Shown: positions 5,743-11,094 of the stretch, one piece after another
Numbering within the stretch: the first letter of the stretch is position 1
How the letters are laid out: each line of letters opens with the position of its first letter
Virus record (IMG/VR): IMGVR_UViG_3300012000_000140
Span: 1 to 21,911 of that record
Origin: a virus
DNA: 21,911 nt
Strand: one strand, 5' to 3'
Notes under the pieces: model-generated
What the model was told of the DNA's origin: nothing
Database searches by the model: none
What the model saw: the letters and a program-made list of their open reading frames with translations, nothing else
Position numbers and translations under genes: made by a program

Positions 5743-6017
5743 TTCATACTCCTACGAATTTGGTCCATCTTATATTGAGAGTGCGGATTACTCTGAATCC
5801 TACCCCAGTTTTTACGAGCAGTTTTTATCGCCTTCTTATCTGCTTTCGGCCAGTTAAATGCTTCCCCATTTTCAGGTGTCACAATAGACCAGCGCTTTGG
5901 ACTATCTGGAAGTACTTCACCCGTCTGAGCATCTGTTGCACGTCCCGATGGGGTTTTTACAATGCGAAATGACTTACCGTGCTCTTTGCCAAATTGGATA
6001 TAGGAGAGTTTACTCAT
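5739..6017 (-). CDS. Small basic protein (92 aa) with LSYIQF motif
   Basis: A 92-residue protein starting MSKLSYIQFGKEHGKSFRIV, carrying the shared N-terminal motif as LSYIQF. The middle has a possible small beta-rich core (PSGRATDAQTGEVLP, then RWSIVTPENG), and the C-terminus is strongly basic and helical (KKAIKTARKNWGRIQ, then DQIRRSMK). No known domain was recognised. It is the next gene after the first ADP-ribosyltransferase-like protein, 6 nt away, and is coupled to the next gene by ATGA. The shared tag suggests it shares a destination with the enzymes of the cluster. Confidence 0.65.
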   Translation of the reverse strand: MSKLSYIQFGKEHGKSFRIVKTPSGRATDAQTGEVLPDSPKRWSIVTPENGEAFNWPKADKKAIKTARKNWGRIQSNPHSQYKMDQIRRSMK

Positions 6018-6023
6018 TGGCAG

Positions 6024-6347
6024 TTACTTTTTTTTCCGTGATTTACGTTCACCTAATACGGTAAACCCTTTAGTGCTTACAACTTCCCAAGTGTTACCCG
6101 CAGCACGCATGGGACGTGACCACGTATGTTCTGGGTCTTCACTTACTGGAGCCACCTTATACACACGTCCACCTTCCCCAGCAAATTTAGCGGCAATTTT
6201 ATGGCTTCGTGTTGCATAGGATGCTTGACGAGCAGGAGTACGAGAAGCGTTTTCATGACTAATGATATCTCCAGGTTTTAACTCGCTTTGAGTACCGTGA
6301 TACAAAACCCCAAATTGATTTTTATTTAGGTTGTTGGAAGCACTCAT
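6024..6347 (-). CDS. Arr-like ADP-ribosyltransferase-fold protein 1, LNKNQF-tagged
   Basis: A 107-residue protein. After the tag MSASNNLNKNQF it reads LYHGTQSELKPGDII, SYATRSHKIAAKFA and GRVYKVAPVSEDPEHTW. This follows the order in Arr (rifampin ADP-ribosyltransferase): YHGTxxxLxxGD, then xATxxxxxAxxxA, then GRxYxVxPxxxFxxDP. In the fold His17 of HGT would bind NAD and Tyr44 belongs to the second motif. The length is slightly below Arr's (about 140), and the acidic catalytic residue is not obvious. Such enzymes move ADP-ribose from NAD to a target, here probably a host protein or nucleic acid rather than an antibiotic. Its start overlaps the upstream stop (ATGA). Confidence 0.7.
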   Translation of the reverse strand: MSASNNLNKNQFGVLYHGTQSELKPGDIISHENASRTPARQASYATRSHKIAAKFAGEGGRVYKVAPVSEDPEHTWSRPMRAAGNTWEVVSTKGFTVLGERKSRKKK

Positions 6348-6661
6348 TTGTGTTTACCCGTTACCTTAAAGCCTGAGCGAGAGTTGACGGTAGCTACAAA
6401 GTTTCTCACAGTGTGCATATCCTCATTGTCTTCAGGATTCCAATTTACATCTTTGAGCCACGCATGATTAGCCTTGGTGGTCTGTGACATCTCCTTGGCA
6501 TCTATTGGTTCCACCTTGTAGATGTGCTTACCCCATTGACCTGCGTGGTTGGGGTCAATACTTGCATATGCATGGGCATGGTTACGTGGAGTAATGACAT
6601 CTCCCACTTTGAACTCTGTATCAGATGCGTGGAATAGCTGTTGAGATAGTGGAGCGCTCAC
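6344..6661 (-). CDS. Arr-like ADP-ribosyltransferase-fold protein 2 (divergent)
   Basis: A 105-residue paralogue of its neighbours. The tag MSAPLSQQLF is followed by HASDTEFKVGDVITP, AYASIDPNHAGQWG and KHIYKVEPID. The HGT motif has become HAS, which keeps the His. The second motif is short, and the core ends in a 50-residue tail (NHAWLKDVNW, then SRSGFKVTG). It may be inactive or have another specificity. The start is GTG, overlapping the upstream stop. The same HxS/T-x(4-6)-GD and VYxVEP signatures recur in four adjacent genes, which argues for tandem duplication and divergence. Confidence 0.6.
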   Translation of the reverse strand: MSAPLSQQLFHASDTEFKVGDVITPRNHAHAYASIDPNHAGQWGKHIYKVEPIDAKEMSQTTKANHAWLKDVNWNPEDNEDMHTVRNFVATVNSRSGFKVTGKHK

Positions 6662-6870
6662 TCTAAGCCTAGATAGCTAACTAACTTGTTGTATGGTGAC
6701 TTTTTCTGAAGAATAGGATTTCCTTGCGCCATTGCTTCATTGGCGTGTTTTTCAAAGTCCGCTGACTCTGGGCTCTTTGCCATAGGCACAGCTGCAGCAC
6801 GACCAGTACGAGCCTTGACCTTCTTAGCTGCGTTGAAATCTAGTACTTTAAATTGATTGTTATTTAGCAC
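6658..6870 (-). CDS. Small LNNNQF-tagged protein (70 aa)
   Basis: A 70-residue protein. The start is placed at GTG 6870 because AAAGGAG lies 5 nt upstream; the longer reading from TTG 6897 has no such site. With this start the protein begins M-LNNNQFKVLDFNAAKK, so the shared motif is right at its N-terminus. It continues with a basic stretch (KKVKARTGRAAAV) and ends PYNKLVSYLGLE. No enzyme motif is visible. It overlaps the previous gene by 11 nt. It could be a partner or structural peptide of the tagged cluster. Confidence 0.6.
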   Translation of the reverse strand: MLNNNQFKVLDFNAAKKVKARTGRAAAVPMAKSPESADFEKHANEAMAQGNPILQKKSPYNKLVSYLGLE

Positions 6871-6997
6871 GTTTCTCCTTTGGAGGCCAGGTATCAAGTA
6901 TGGCCTTGACAGTGCCGTTCTTATCTAAGCGGACAATGTGACCATCTTTAATCTGGGTCTTATTAAAGCCCACTTTGGTCTTGACGTACTTTCCCAT
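6860..6997 (-). CDS. Tiny basic protein (45 aa) behind a repeated promoter-like element
   Basis: A 45-residue ORF reading MGKYVKTKVGFNKTQIKDGH, then a probable beta-hairpin (IVRLDKNGTVKAIL) and a basic end PPKEKRAK. There is no Shine-Dalgarno sequence. Instead the element AAGGCAGTAGCC lies 13 nt before the ATG, and TACCAT lies 6 nt before it, the same spacing as at the GNAT gene. It probably starts a leaderless transcript for the genes at 5575-6997. The function is unknown. Confidence 0.6.
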   Translation of the reverse strand: MGKYVKTKVGFNKTQIKDGHIVRLDKNGTVKAILDTWPPKEKRAK

Positions 6998-7022
6998 GTG
7001 TAAATGGTAAGGCTACTGCCTT
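6998..7022 (-). promoter_or_regulatory. Promoter-like element, copy 1 (GGCAGTAGCC, TANNNT, N6, ATG)
   Basis: On the minus strand AAGGCAGTAGCCTT is followed by TACCAT and then 6 nt to the ATG at 6997. The same GGCAGTAGCC occurs 13 nt before the ATG at 8124. The 12-mer can also fold as a 5-bp hairpin (AAGGC/GCCTT). Fixed spacing suggests a phage-specific promoter or activator site. This is inferred. Confidence 0.5.
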
Positions 7023-7060
7023 GCTTTTACTGAATAAAAAAATATTAAATAGGGGAGGTA

Positions 7061-7348
7061 CTAGGCTTTTTTGAGAACCCGAAACCCTTTAGTACTAATG
7101 TGGATATCTGAAGACATTTCGTGTTTTTTATTAGTTGCTTTAACTTCTGTGTGGTCTACTGGTTCAACAATAAAGACCTGTGGTTTACCGCCTTTAGTGG
7201 AACGTTCCGCTGCCCAACCTTTTGCAAAAGCCCTGTCTGTGGTAGCCCAAGCAACTCCCCCTTTCTTAGGTAGCACAATGTCTCCCTTTTTAAAGGGATG
7301 AGTACTTCCGTGAAACAAAACTTTAGAGAGGTGGTCTGAGGCTGCCAT
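7061..7348 (-). CDS. Arr-like ADP-ribosyltransferase-fold protein 3, LSKVLF-tagged
   Basis: A 95-residue protein. The tag MAASDHLSKVLF runs straight into HGSTHPFKKGDIVLP, then AWATTDRAFAKGWA and PQVFIVEPVDHTEV, the Arr-like motif order. His13 would be the NAD-contacting residue. The C-terminus STKGFRVLKKA matches STKGFTVLGE of protein 1. Its first seven codons are identical at DNA level to those of the GNAT gene at 8124, so the tag has moved as DNA. The start is coupled to the upstream stop (TAATG). The substrate is unknown, and it is short for an ADP-ribosyltransferase. Confidence 0.7.
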   Translation of the reverse strand: MAASDHLSKVLFHGSTHPFKKGDIVLPKKGGVAWATTDRAFAKGWAAERSTKGGKPQVFIVEPVDHTEVKATNKKHEMSSDIHISTKGFRVLKKA

Positions 7349-7761
7349 TAGATTCGTCTTCCGCCATCTCGTCCATTTTTAACATAAGACTCTTTGCTAG
7401 GGTCAAACTCTGGAAAACTTCTTTTGATAGCTGCGTGGTTATCGGGTTGACCAAGAACAGATGCAACTTGGTTCTTTACTTTGAAAGCGCTGCCAGCAAA
7501 AATAGTCTTATCTTGTCCGTCTTTAAAGTGGCCTATAGGCTCTACTTCGTAAACATTGCCGTGGTGTACTGGATACTCTCCACCTTCGTTTGCTCCAAAG
7601 CCAGTGCGTGCTCTTTCATGAGCATGAGCAAGGGCATAGTTCAAATCGCTAGTAGCCCATGCTGTGCCATATTGGGTTCTTGGCTTAATGACATCCCCAG
7701 GCTTGAGGGTCTCAATAGTCCCATGGAACAATTGGTGGGATAGGTTGTCTGAGGCTGCCAT
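7348..7761 (-). CDS. Arr-like ADP-ribosyltransferase-fold protein 4, LSHQLF-tagged
   Basis: The largest of the four paralogues at 137 residues, close to Arr itself. The tag MAASDNLSHQLF is followed by HGTIETLKPGDVIKP (His13), AWATSDLNYALAHAHERA (motif two, about 34-51) and GNVYEVEPIGHFKDGQD (about 68-84), which corresponds to Arr's YVVEPTGPFEDDP. It has an extra C-terminal tail ending in a basic GRDGGRRI. Of the four it is the best candidate for an active NAD-dependent transferase. Its ATG directly follows the GNAT stop. Arr proteins modify rifampin, but here a host macromolecule is the more likely target. Confidence 0.75.
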   Translation of the reverse strand: MAASDNLSHQLFHGTIETLKPGDVIKPRTQYGTAWATSDLNYALAHAHERARTGFGANEGGEYPVHHGNVYEVEPIGHFKDGQDKTIFAGSAFKVKNQVASVLGQPDNHAAIKRSFPEFDPSKESYVKNGRDGGRRI

Positions 7762-8124
7762 TTAATGAATCTCTTCAGGCGGAAAATAATGAGACTTACC
7801 TGTGGACTTAGCCCAAGCTTCTCCTTGACGAGTGCGGTGCGCTGAGTGCTCTGCGTGGGGAACTGTAATGCCTGATGCTTTATCAACGGTTCCACCTAGG
7901 GATAGTGCGTGATTCCACATACCTGTAGCTACACCTTTACGTTGATGTGCTTTGGCGACCCCTATATCAATGACCCCACCAGAGTGTCCCCATGTCATAA
8001 AACCCACACTGTCACCCTTATGTTGAGCAGTTACTGTGTGCTCAGTCCAAGGTTCCTCACCAGTGTTCTTGTACGAGAACGTGTAAGGAAACTGAGCCTT
8101 ACTGAGGTGGTCTGAGGCTGCCAT
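7762..8124 (-). CDS. GNAT-family N-acetyltransferase, LSKAQF-tagged
   Basis: A 120-residue protein. After the tag MAASDHLSKAQF it has a small GNAT core: a strand pair (SVGFMTWG) and motif A with the acetyl-CoA loop VIDIGVAKAHQRKGVATGMW at residues 51-70, where QRKGVA is the pyrophosphate-binding signature. The C-terminal part (PHAEHSAHRTRQGEAWAKS) resembles other phage GNATs I recall. It would transfer acetyl from acetyl-CoA to an amine, target unknown. It is the first gene of the minus-strand arm, reading out of the central intergenic region, and shares its tag with the ADP-ribosyltransferase-like proteins downstream. Confidence 0.8.
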   Translation of the reverse strand: MAASDHLSKAQFPYTFSYKNTGEEPWTEHTVTAQHKGDSVGFMTWGHSGGVIDIGVAKAHQRKGVATGMWNHALSLGGTVDKASGITVPHAEHSAHRTRQGEAWAKSTGKSHYFPPEEIH

Positions 8125-8150
8125 ACGCCTAGTTTAGGGCTACTGCCTTG
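8125..8150 (-). promoter_or_regulatory. Promoter-like element, copy 2 (GGCAGTAGCC, TANNNT, N6, ATG)
   Basis: On the minus strand CAAGGCAGTAGCC is followed by C, TAAACT and 6 nt, then the ATG at 8124, the same layout as copy 1. A recognisable -35 box is absent at 17 nt, so an activator or phage factor may bind the repeated 12-mer. A partial third copy (GCAGTAGCC, 8353-8361) lies further upstream without a start codon at this distance. Confidence 0.5.
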
Positions 8151-8439
8151 GCTCCACACCCTCAACCATGGCTGTCACCTGGCTATGGTTATGGATAATT
8201 ACGCTTAAGGGTGGGGTACTTAATAATTTTCTTTAACGATTACACTTACAACTTGTTTCATAAAGAAGTATTTATTGTTCTATCTTCGCATAAATAATTA
8301 AATTAACTATTGTTTGATAGCGGTTTTGATAGCGTGATTAAATAACTATTGGCTACTGCTTATTTTTATTTAATTCTTTGTGCGAATAACACCAAGTCAA
8401 ACAGTTACCTTGCAAGTTGTTATCAGGTAATTAACAATA

Positions 8440-8554
8440 GATACACATGGTAATTAGCATTGTGTATCACTAACTATTTACTATGTGTATGCAAGTGTTA
8501 TGTATCAGTAGTTATGTAGATACATTCAACAATCACTACACATAGGTGTATCTA
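8440..8554. repeat. Cluster of GATACA/TGTATC words in inverted pairs
   Basis: GATACACA (8440-8447) pairs with TGTGTATC (8461-8468), and TAGATACA (8517-8524) pairs with TGTATCTA (8547-8554). TGTGTAT and TGTATC also occur between them. Repeated short words of one kind in AT-rich DNA suggest binding sites for a repressor or replication initiator. Confidence 0.5.
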
Positions 8555-8606
8555 TCTATTACTTATCTTCTTATGTATTAGTTAATAACTATTCTTCTTT
8601 TGGTAT

Positions 8607-8625
8607 TAGGGGGCTTCGCCCCCTA
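8607..8625. terminator. GC-rich hairpin, possible terminator
   Basis: An 8-bp stem (TAGGGGGC with GCCCCCTA) closes on a 3-nt loop TTC. It is followed by a second C-run (AACCCCC) rather than a clear T-run, although a T-rich stretch lies on its left. It may stop transcription entering the minus arm or simply be a structural element. Confidence 0.4.
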
Positions 8626-8792
8626 GAACCCCCAATCATTCCGCACTAATAATTAACACTTGCGTACTTTGTTTTTTATTGTTACTAAACAATAAACAAT
8701 TAAATAACAATAACTAATCTTCTTTTGTATCTATTATTTCTGGTGATTACTGAAAATAAATAACACTAAATAACTTTGCGTTTATTCTTTTG

Positions 8793-8955
8793 GTGCGCTG
8801 GGTCGCACTCTTCAATCTACGGACAGCGTGGGTCAATTCCGACACCTACTCACGCTCAAAACACGCTCACTTTGACAGGAGTTGCGCCCTTGACCCCGTA
8901 TCGGCTATCCTTGCGTTAGCAAGTTGCTCTCCTTAATCGGACAGGCGGTTAGCGA
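8793..8955. other. Less AT-rich island with several hairpins
   Basis: This stretch stands out from its AT-rich surroundings. It holds GTGCG/CGCAC (8793-8797, 8804-8808), AGCGTG/CACGCT (8825-8830, 8851-8856) and TTGC/GCAA near 8920. It has no ORF of interest and no tRNA-like T-loop. It may be a structured RNA, an origin or a remnant. Confidence 0.35.
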
Positions 8956-8993
8956 AATAAACAAAAAGTTTTTTGTTTTTTGTTTTTGTATGC

Positions 8994-9011
8994 AACGCAA
9001 TCGTGTGCGTT
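8994..9011. repeat. Short inverted repeat AACGCA/TGCGTT
   Basis: A perfect 6-bp inverted repeat with a 6-nt loop directly follows a T-rich tract. Its function is unknown. Confidence 0.4.
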
Positions 9012-9075
9012 ATTTAGTAAAACAAAAATAAATTGCAAACTTCTTTAGTGCAAACTCGCTACGAAAATAAATAAT

Positions 9076-9106
9076 TTGTATGTATTACATACAACACTTC
9101 AAGTGT
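9076..9106. promoter_or_regulatory. Two adjacent perfect palindromes, operator candidate
   Basis: A 19-nt palindrome has 9-bp arms around one central base (TTGTATGTA-T-TACATACAA, 9076-9094). It is followed at once by a 13-nt palindrome with 6-bp arms (ACACTT-C-AAGTGT, 9094-9106). Perfect odd palindromes of this size are typical sites for dimeric helix-turn-helix proteins. They lie about 200 nt upstream of the first right-arm gene. The two-HTH protein at 17657-18322 is one candidate binder. Confidence 0.55.
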
Positions 9107-9211
9107 GCAAGTTATTTATCTTGTAATAGAAAACAATAACTACGCAATCAGCGACAAACTACATTGGTTATTGTTCGTGACATTCTATTTATTTATTTAA
9201 TTTCATTCTGT

Positions 9212-9244
9212 CACTCACTAATTGTTATGAGCAGTTAGTGAGTG
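9212..9244 (+). promoter_or_regulatory. Long hairpin upstream of the first right-arm gene
   Basis: Arms 9212-9224 and 9232-9244 pair over 13 bp (one G-U) with a 7-nt loop; the outer 10 bp, CACTCACTAA with TTAGTGAGTG, are perfect. There is no T-run after it, so it is more likely an operator or a 5' UTR stabilising structure than a terminator. Confidence 0.55.
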
Positions 9245-9270
9245 GCGGTGTGCAATTAACACTTGCACTA

Positions 9271-9303
9271 TTAACTAATAACAACTATGAAACGGAGTAA
9301 CAC
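9271..9303 (+). promoter_or_regulatory. Repeated gene-start leader, copy 1
   Basis: TTAACTAATAACAACTATGA is followed by AACGGAGTAACAC and the ATG at 9304. It contains the GGAG ribosome-binding site. Related leaders occur at 9733, 10661, 11063 and 14497. Confidence 0.6.
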
Positions 9304-9690
9304 ATGACAACTACAACAACACTAGATAACAACACAATCACAATCACAACAACACATACTCTTAACGCAAATGAGTTTTGGGAAGCAATTACTGGTTCTG
9401 ATTTTTATGGTTGTGATGATTTTGTTGCACCTCGTTCATTATCAACTGATGAAAAAAACAAGTCAATTACTCTTGATTACTATGATGTAAATAATGGTGT
9501 TGATGAGAATGGTTATTACAAAACAATTCGTGAAGTAATAACTTTGGAAAAACTTGTTATTGCTTACCAAACTTTACTTAATGACAATCAAACTCATTGT
9601 GGCGGTCATTCACTTAACTATCACGATTATGATGGTTGCTTTGGTTATCTTGTTTTGCAACAGGCTTGTTACGGCGAAATTATGTTTTAA
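9304..9690 (+). CDS. Unknown early protein (128 aa)
   Basis: A 128-residue acidic protein. The N-terminus is Thr/Asn-rich (about residues 1-20), which partly reflects the ACA/AAC-rich DNA of this arm. The middle is a mixed alpha/beta core with many Asp and Tyr (SDFYGCDDFVAP, YDVNNGVDENGYY). It ends with HCGGHSLNYHDYDGCFGYLV, rich in Cys and His, which could bind metal. It is the first gene of the right arm, behind the hairpin and the repeated leader. No family was recognised. Confidence 0.65.
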   Translation: MTTTTTLDNNTITITTTHTLNANEFWEAITGSDFYGCDDFVAPRSLSTDEKNKSITLDYYDVNNGVDENGYYKTIREVITLEKLVIAYQTLLNDNQTHCGGHSLNYHDYDGCFGYLVLQQACYGEIMF

Positions 9691-9732
9691 CTTCTTTTAC
9701 AACTTAATAACAACTAAATAATTACTTGCACA

Positions 9733-9765
9733 CTTAACTAACAACTAATACGAATGGAGTAACAC
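9733..9765 (+). promoter_or_regulatory. Repeated gene-start leader, copy 2
   Basis: CTTAACTAACAACTAATACG is followed by AATGGAGTAACAC and the ATG at 9766. It shares ACAACTAATA and GGAGTAACAC with the other copies. Confidence 0.6.
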
Positions 9766-10203
9766 ATGACAACAACAATCAGCATTAACGACCTAGTTGG
9801 AAAACTTGATGAAAACTTACAATGGGTTAATGAAAACAAATTAACACTTACAGATAAAACAATTACACAAAACAATCGCACACAAAAATTAAAACTTACT
9901 TACAATAATAAGTATCGTGTTGTTGTATCAACTACTCACGACAAAGAACGCAAGTGTTATCGCACTTATGTATCACTTGTTGAAGTTGAGTTTCGTAACA
10001 ACTTTGTTATTGAAAAGTCAATCGGTTCAATCTTTAGTGACTTGTACGCAAAAGTAATTCGCACTACTGAGTGCAATCGCTTCTCTCAATCTTCTTTTGA
10101 AATTGAGTGTGCAAATGCTCGCAACGATTACAACGCAATTAGTAATCACTATGAAACAACAATCACACACCTACTAAACGGAACTGGAGTAATCACAAAT
10201 TGA
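9766..10203 (+). CDS. Unknown early protein (145 aa)
   Basis: A 145-residue protein beginning MTTTISINDLVGKLDENLQW. Predicted strands follow (TQKLKLTYNNKYRVVVSTTH, RTYVSLVEVEF), then a helical, Asn-rich C-terminus. It has no motif, signal or membrane segment. Its TGA overlaps the TTG start of the next gene (TTGA), so the two are coupled. It is probably an early takeover or regulatory protein by position, but nothing in the sequence shows its activity. Confidence 0.65.
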   Translation: MTTTISINDLVGKLDENLQWVNENKLTLTDKTITQNNRTQKLKLTYNNKYRVVVSTTHDKERKCYRTYVSLVEVEFRNNFVIEKSIGSIFSDLYAKVIRTTECNRFSQSSFEIECANARNDYNAISNHYETTITHLLNGTGVITN

Positions 10204-10502
10204 AAATAACAATCACTTACAAAGCGTTCAGTAACGAAACTAACAATCGCCCTATCACTTCTGCAACTATTGAAATTAACGGAATGTTTGTTGAACCTGC
10301 TCGCTATGAACAACTATGCGATTTATTGTTTCAAGAAACTAATCTTCAACAAGGTACATTGTGGAATAAGTTGCAACCTGTGTTACCTGCTAATCGCACT
10401 CATACTTCTTTATCAGTTGGTGATGAGATAACAATTAACAACACAACTTATCGGTGCGCTGATTTAGGTTGGGAATTGTTGGAGAGTGCGGAAACTAAAT
10501 GA
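10200..10502 (+). CDS. Unknown early protein (100 aa)
   Basis: A 100-residue protein starting at TTG (MKITITYKAFSNETNN). It has a beta-rich N-terminal half and a C-terminal segment with SLSVGDEITINNTTYRCADLGWELL, which looks like a small barrel or SH3-like strand pattern. The TTG overlaps the upstream TGA; a GGAG lies about 13 nt before it. Its stop overlaps the next ATG (ATGA). No family was recognised. Confidence 0.6.
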   Translation: MKITITYKAFSNETNNRPITSATIEINGMFVEPARYEQLCDLLFQETNLQQGTLWNKLQPVLPANRTHTSLSVGDEITINNTTYRCADLGWELLESAETK

Positions 10503-10645
10503 AACACAAAACAATCCGCAAGTTATTTATTGCACTTGCAATCGTTGGTGTTGTTTGGTTTTTGTTTGATGTAACAACACCTAAACAATGCAAAGTACCG
10601 ATTGAACAAATGACTCAATGGTGCAAGGACTTTCGTTATCCCTAA
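10499..10645 (+). CDS. Tiny membrane protein (48 aa)
   Basis: A 48-residue ORF reading MKHKTIRKLFIALAIVGVVW, then FLFDVTTPK and a tail with two Cys (QCKVPIEQ, QWCKDF). One hydrophobic helix (about residues 9-24) behind a basic N-terminus suggests an inner-membrane protein with its C-terminus outside, where the two Cys could form a disulphide. ATGA coupling to the previous gene supports it. It may alter host membrane function or superinfection, which is speculative. Confidence 0.65.
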   Translation: MKHKTIRKLFIALAIVGVVWFLFDVTTPKQCKVPIEQMTQWCKDFRYP

Positions 10646-10660
10646 TCACTTGCAATCTTT

Positions 10661-10689
10661 ACTAACAACTAATAAGAAACGGAGTAATC
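10661..10689 (+). promoter_or_regulatory. Repeated gene-start leader, copy 3
   Basis: ACTAACAACTAATAAGAAAC is followed by GGAGTAATC and the ATG at 10690. It is the same ACAACTAATA ... GGAGTAA layout as the other copies. Confidence 0.6.
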
Positions 10690-10800
10690 ATGTCAGTACC
10701 TACTGCAACAATAGATGAACAAGGCGTAACTGTTTTCTTTGATGAAGATGTTACTTCTTACTTTCAACTCGTATCTTTACTGAATAAAAAAGGAGAATAA
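10690..10800 (+). CDS. Tiny acidic protein (36 aa)
   Basis: A 36-residue ORF reading MSVPTATIDEQGVTVFFDED and ending SLLNKKGE. It is preceded by the repeated leader, and its 3' end holds the AAAGGAG ribosome-binding site of the next gene, 4 nt away. Gene-start signals on both sides support it being translated. The function is unknown. Confidence 0.6.
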   Translation: MSVPTATIDEQGVTVFFDEDVTSYFQLVSLLNKKGE

Positions 10801-10804
10801 ATAA

Positions 10805-11065
10805 ATGCGTATTTCAATCCGCAAAGATAATCACCCAAACAATGAAGAGTTGATAACTTCTTTATTAGTTGCAATTCAATTCCTTAATCCTGAACACGAT
10901 AAAGAAGATGTGTTAATGGGTGTTCTTAATTTACTTTCTGATGTAGCAGATAGAAAGAAACTTCTTTTGCTTACTGATGAAGTATGTAATTCTGCTCAAT
11001 CTAAGTTTGATGAAGTTAAATCTCTTTATGAGATGTACCAATTAGAAACTGAAATAAATAACTAA
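10805..11065 (+). CDS. Unknown small helical protein (86 aa)
   Basis: An 86-residue protein, mostly helical: LITSLLVAIQFL, VLMGVLNLLSDVADRKKLLL, then an acidic coiled-coil-like end (SKFDEVKSLYEMYQLETEIN). No transmembrane stretch is long enough to be convincing. It has a strong ribosome-binding site in the previous gene's tail. It precedes the AAA+ gene and could be co-expressed with it, although a separate repeated leader lies between them. Confidence 0.6.
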   Translation: MRISIRKDNHPNNEELITSLLVAIQFLNPEHDKEDVLMGVLNLLSDVADRKKLLLLTDEVCNSAQSKFDEVKSLYEMYQLETEINN

Positions 11066-11094
11066 CAAACAACTAATAGAAAACGGAGTAACAA
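11063..11094 (+). promoter_or_regulatory. Repeated gene-start leader, copy 4 (AAA+ gene)
   Basis: TAACAAACAACTAATAGAAA is followed by ACGGAGTAACAA and the ATG at 11095. It shares ACAACTAATA and CGGAGTAACA with the other copies. Its first three bases are the stop codon of the upstream gene. Confidence 0.6.

Larger units (their letters stand above)
8125..9303. other. Central AT-rich divergent intergenic region, no genes seen
   Basis: About 1.2 kb without a credible coding frame separates the minus-strand left arm from the plus-strand right arm. It contains an imperfect 9-bp hairpin (AACCATGGC 8164-8172 with GCTATGGTT 8182-8190), a field of GATACA/TGTATC words, a GC hairpin, a less AT-rich structured island, T-rich tracts around 8969-8988, and palindromes near 9076-9106 and 9212-9244. 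This is what one expects of divergent early/late control, and an origin is also possible. No tRNA was found in it. Confidence 0.7.

Noticed and set aside
6024-7761. Antibiotic (rifampin) resistance by the Arr-like proteins
   Set aside because: Similarity covers the general motif order only. Four divergent, tagged copies in a phage operon fit host-target modification better than drug inactivation.
8440-8560. CRISPR array
   Set aside because: The repeated words are only 6-8 nt, irregularly spaced and in both orientations, with no repeat-spacer periodicity.
8793-8955. tRNA gene in the structured island
   Set aside because: No acceptor-stem pairing, anticodon arm or GTTCGAATC-like T-loop could be found.
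8959-8978. Terminator hairpin AAACAAAAA/TTTTTGTTT
   Set aside because: The arms are almost in contact (2-nt loop) and purely A/T, so a stable hairpin is unlikely.
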